The notes under the pieces: model-generated | The model's input: the letters and a program-made list of their open reading frames with translations, nothing else | Databases searched by the model: none | Told to the model about the DNA's origin: nothing | Program-made: the position numbers and the translations under genes | Assembly: GCF_017094525.1 (NCBI RefSeq) | Contig: NZ_CP064788.1 | Coordinates: forward strand, 868,001-932,000 | Length of the DNA stretch: 64,000 nt | Direction: 5' to 3' | Origin: Halapricum desulfuricans | GTDB taxonomy: Archaea > Halobacteriota > Halobacteria > Halobacteriales > Haloarculaceae | Part shown: positions 63,746-64,000 of the stretch, in pieces | Layout: every line of letters starts with the position of its first letter | How positions within the stretch are numbered: the stretch's first letter is position 1

Positions 63746-64000
63746 TTATGCGTCAGGCCCTTCCCAAGTGCTGAGCGTGCTGGAGCTATCTCCAGACTCA
63801 TCAGTGTATACGATTCGGACTGTGTCATCACTGTCGACTCCAAAAGTGAGAGTAGTGCCGGCACCGATTTTTTCACCATCATCTATGGTGCTGCTGAAGT
63901 TGCTACTAAGGTCCTCGATAGTATGATCTCCGTCCGTGATGGATAGCCGGTTTTCATTTATCGAGTCGCCACTTTCGTGAGTGACCGTCAGGTTTCCAGT
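63746..64000 (-). CDS. Second type IV pilin, cut by the window end
   Basis: The last 84 residues of a paralogue, reading [18 protein letters not shown], then STIDDGEKIGAGTTLTFGVD and [20 protein letters not shown] with GPDA at the end. The shared TVTHESGD and SSSTL-TWEGP-A segments show recent duplication of the pilin to its downstream side. The N-terminal leader and helix lie beyond position 64000. Confidence 0.85.
   Translation of the reverse strand, partial: TGNLTVTHESGDSINENRLSITDGDHTIEDLSSNFSSTIDDGEKIGAGTTLTFGVDSDDTVRIVYTDESGDSSSTLSTWEGPDA

Overview
This 64-kb window is chromosomal DNA of a halophilic archaeon (class Halobacteria). The evidence is high G+C, very acidic proteins, many leaderless genes with a TATA-like box about 27 bases before the start codon, and lineage markers: SAMP2, an intein-bearing replication factor C small subunit, GTP cyclohydrolase III, a bacterial-type leucyl-tRNA synthetase, HVO_0476-type zinc finger protein and haloarchaeal type IV pilins. 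I cannot fix the genus from sequence alone. No rRNA operon, CRISPR array or intact transposase gene was seen.

Layout. 1-3741: small conserved genes (DUF5789-like protein, PHP phosphoesterase, zinc finger proteins, L-isoaspartyl methyltransferase, TrmB-family regulator). 3783-10486: a surface glycan or glycolipid cluster (GT39-type transferase divergent from GT2 transferase, DUF2304 protein, NodB deacetylase, LPG-synthase-type membrane protein, alkaline-phosphatase-superfamily enzyme). 10505-20867: Get3/ArsA ATPase, adenylosuccinate synthetase, a winged-helix protein convergent with a coiled-coil protein, MOSC protein, GTP cyclohydrolase III, CBS protein, tRNA-Thr(UGU) and a metallo-hydrolase. 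21060-27648: rfcS with a 701-residue intein, a 61-bp tandem repeat, samp2, acetyltransferases, phosphohexomutase and a regulator. 27798-38867: a membrane hydrolase, a Hrq1/YprA-type helicase, and a transglutaminase / DUF58 / membrane protein operon facing a MoxR ATPase. 38971-41335: an unusual protein that reads as two TFB cores joined by a winged helix, then a small protein. 41336-43209: an inserted unit (below). 43323-48060: pyrG-guaA, a GHMP-type protein and fen1. 48149-60355: zinc ribbon protein, acetyltransferase, methyltransferase, membrane proteins, chorismate-using genes (trpG/trpE-like, aroE), a glutamate-cysteine-ligase-like protein, a response-regulator kinase and a Vms1-type protein. 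60530-64000: leuS and two tandem pilins, the second cut by the window edge.

Most notable. (1) A PAS-PAS histidine kinase sits between two ~170-bp direct repeats that carry imperfect terminal inverted repeats. The whole 1,854-bp unit is bounded by a perfect 10-bp direct repeat, as if two non-autonomous elements transposed together with a passenger kinase gene. (2) Two 80/81-bp stem-loop elements share 16-bp arms with three compensated base-pair changes. Each starts on the last base of a stop codon (rfcS and guaA) in the same orientation. (3) The four-cyclin-fold TFB-like protein lacks a zinc ribbon. (4) Three convergent gene pairs share a CTAG tetranucleotide as both stop codons. (5) Tandem hairpins with compensatory changes grow out of the helicase stop codon. 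All family assignments come from reading the translated sequence; no database search was run.
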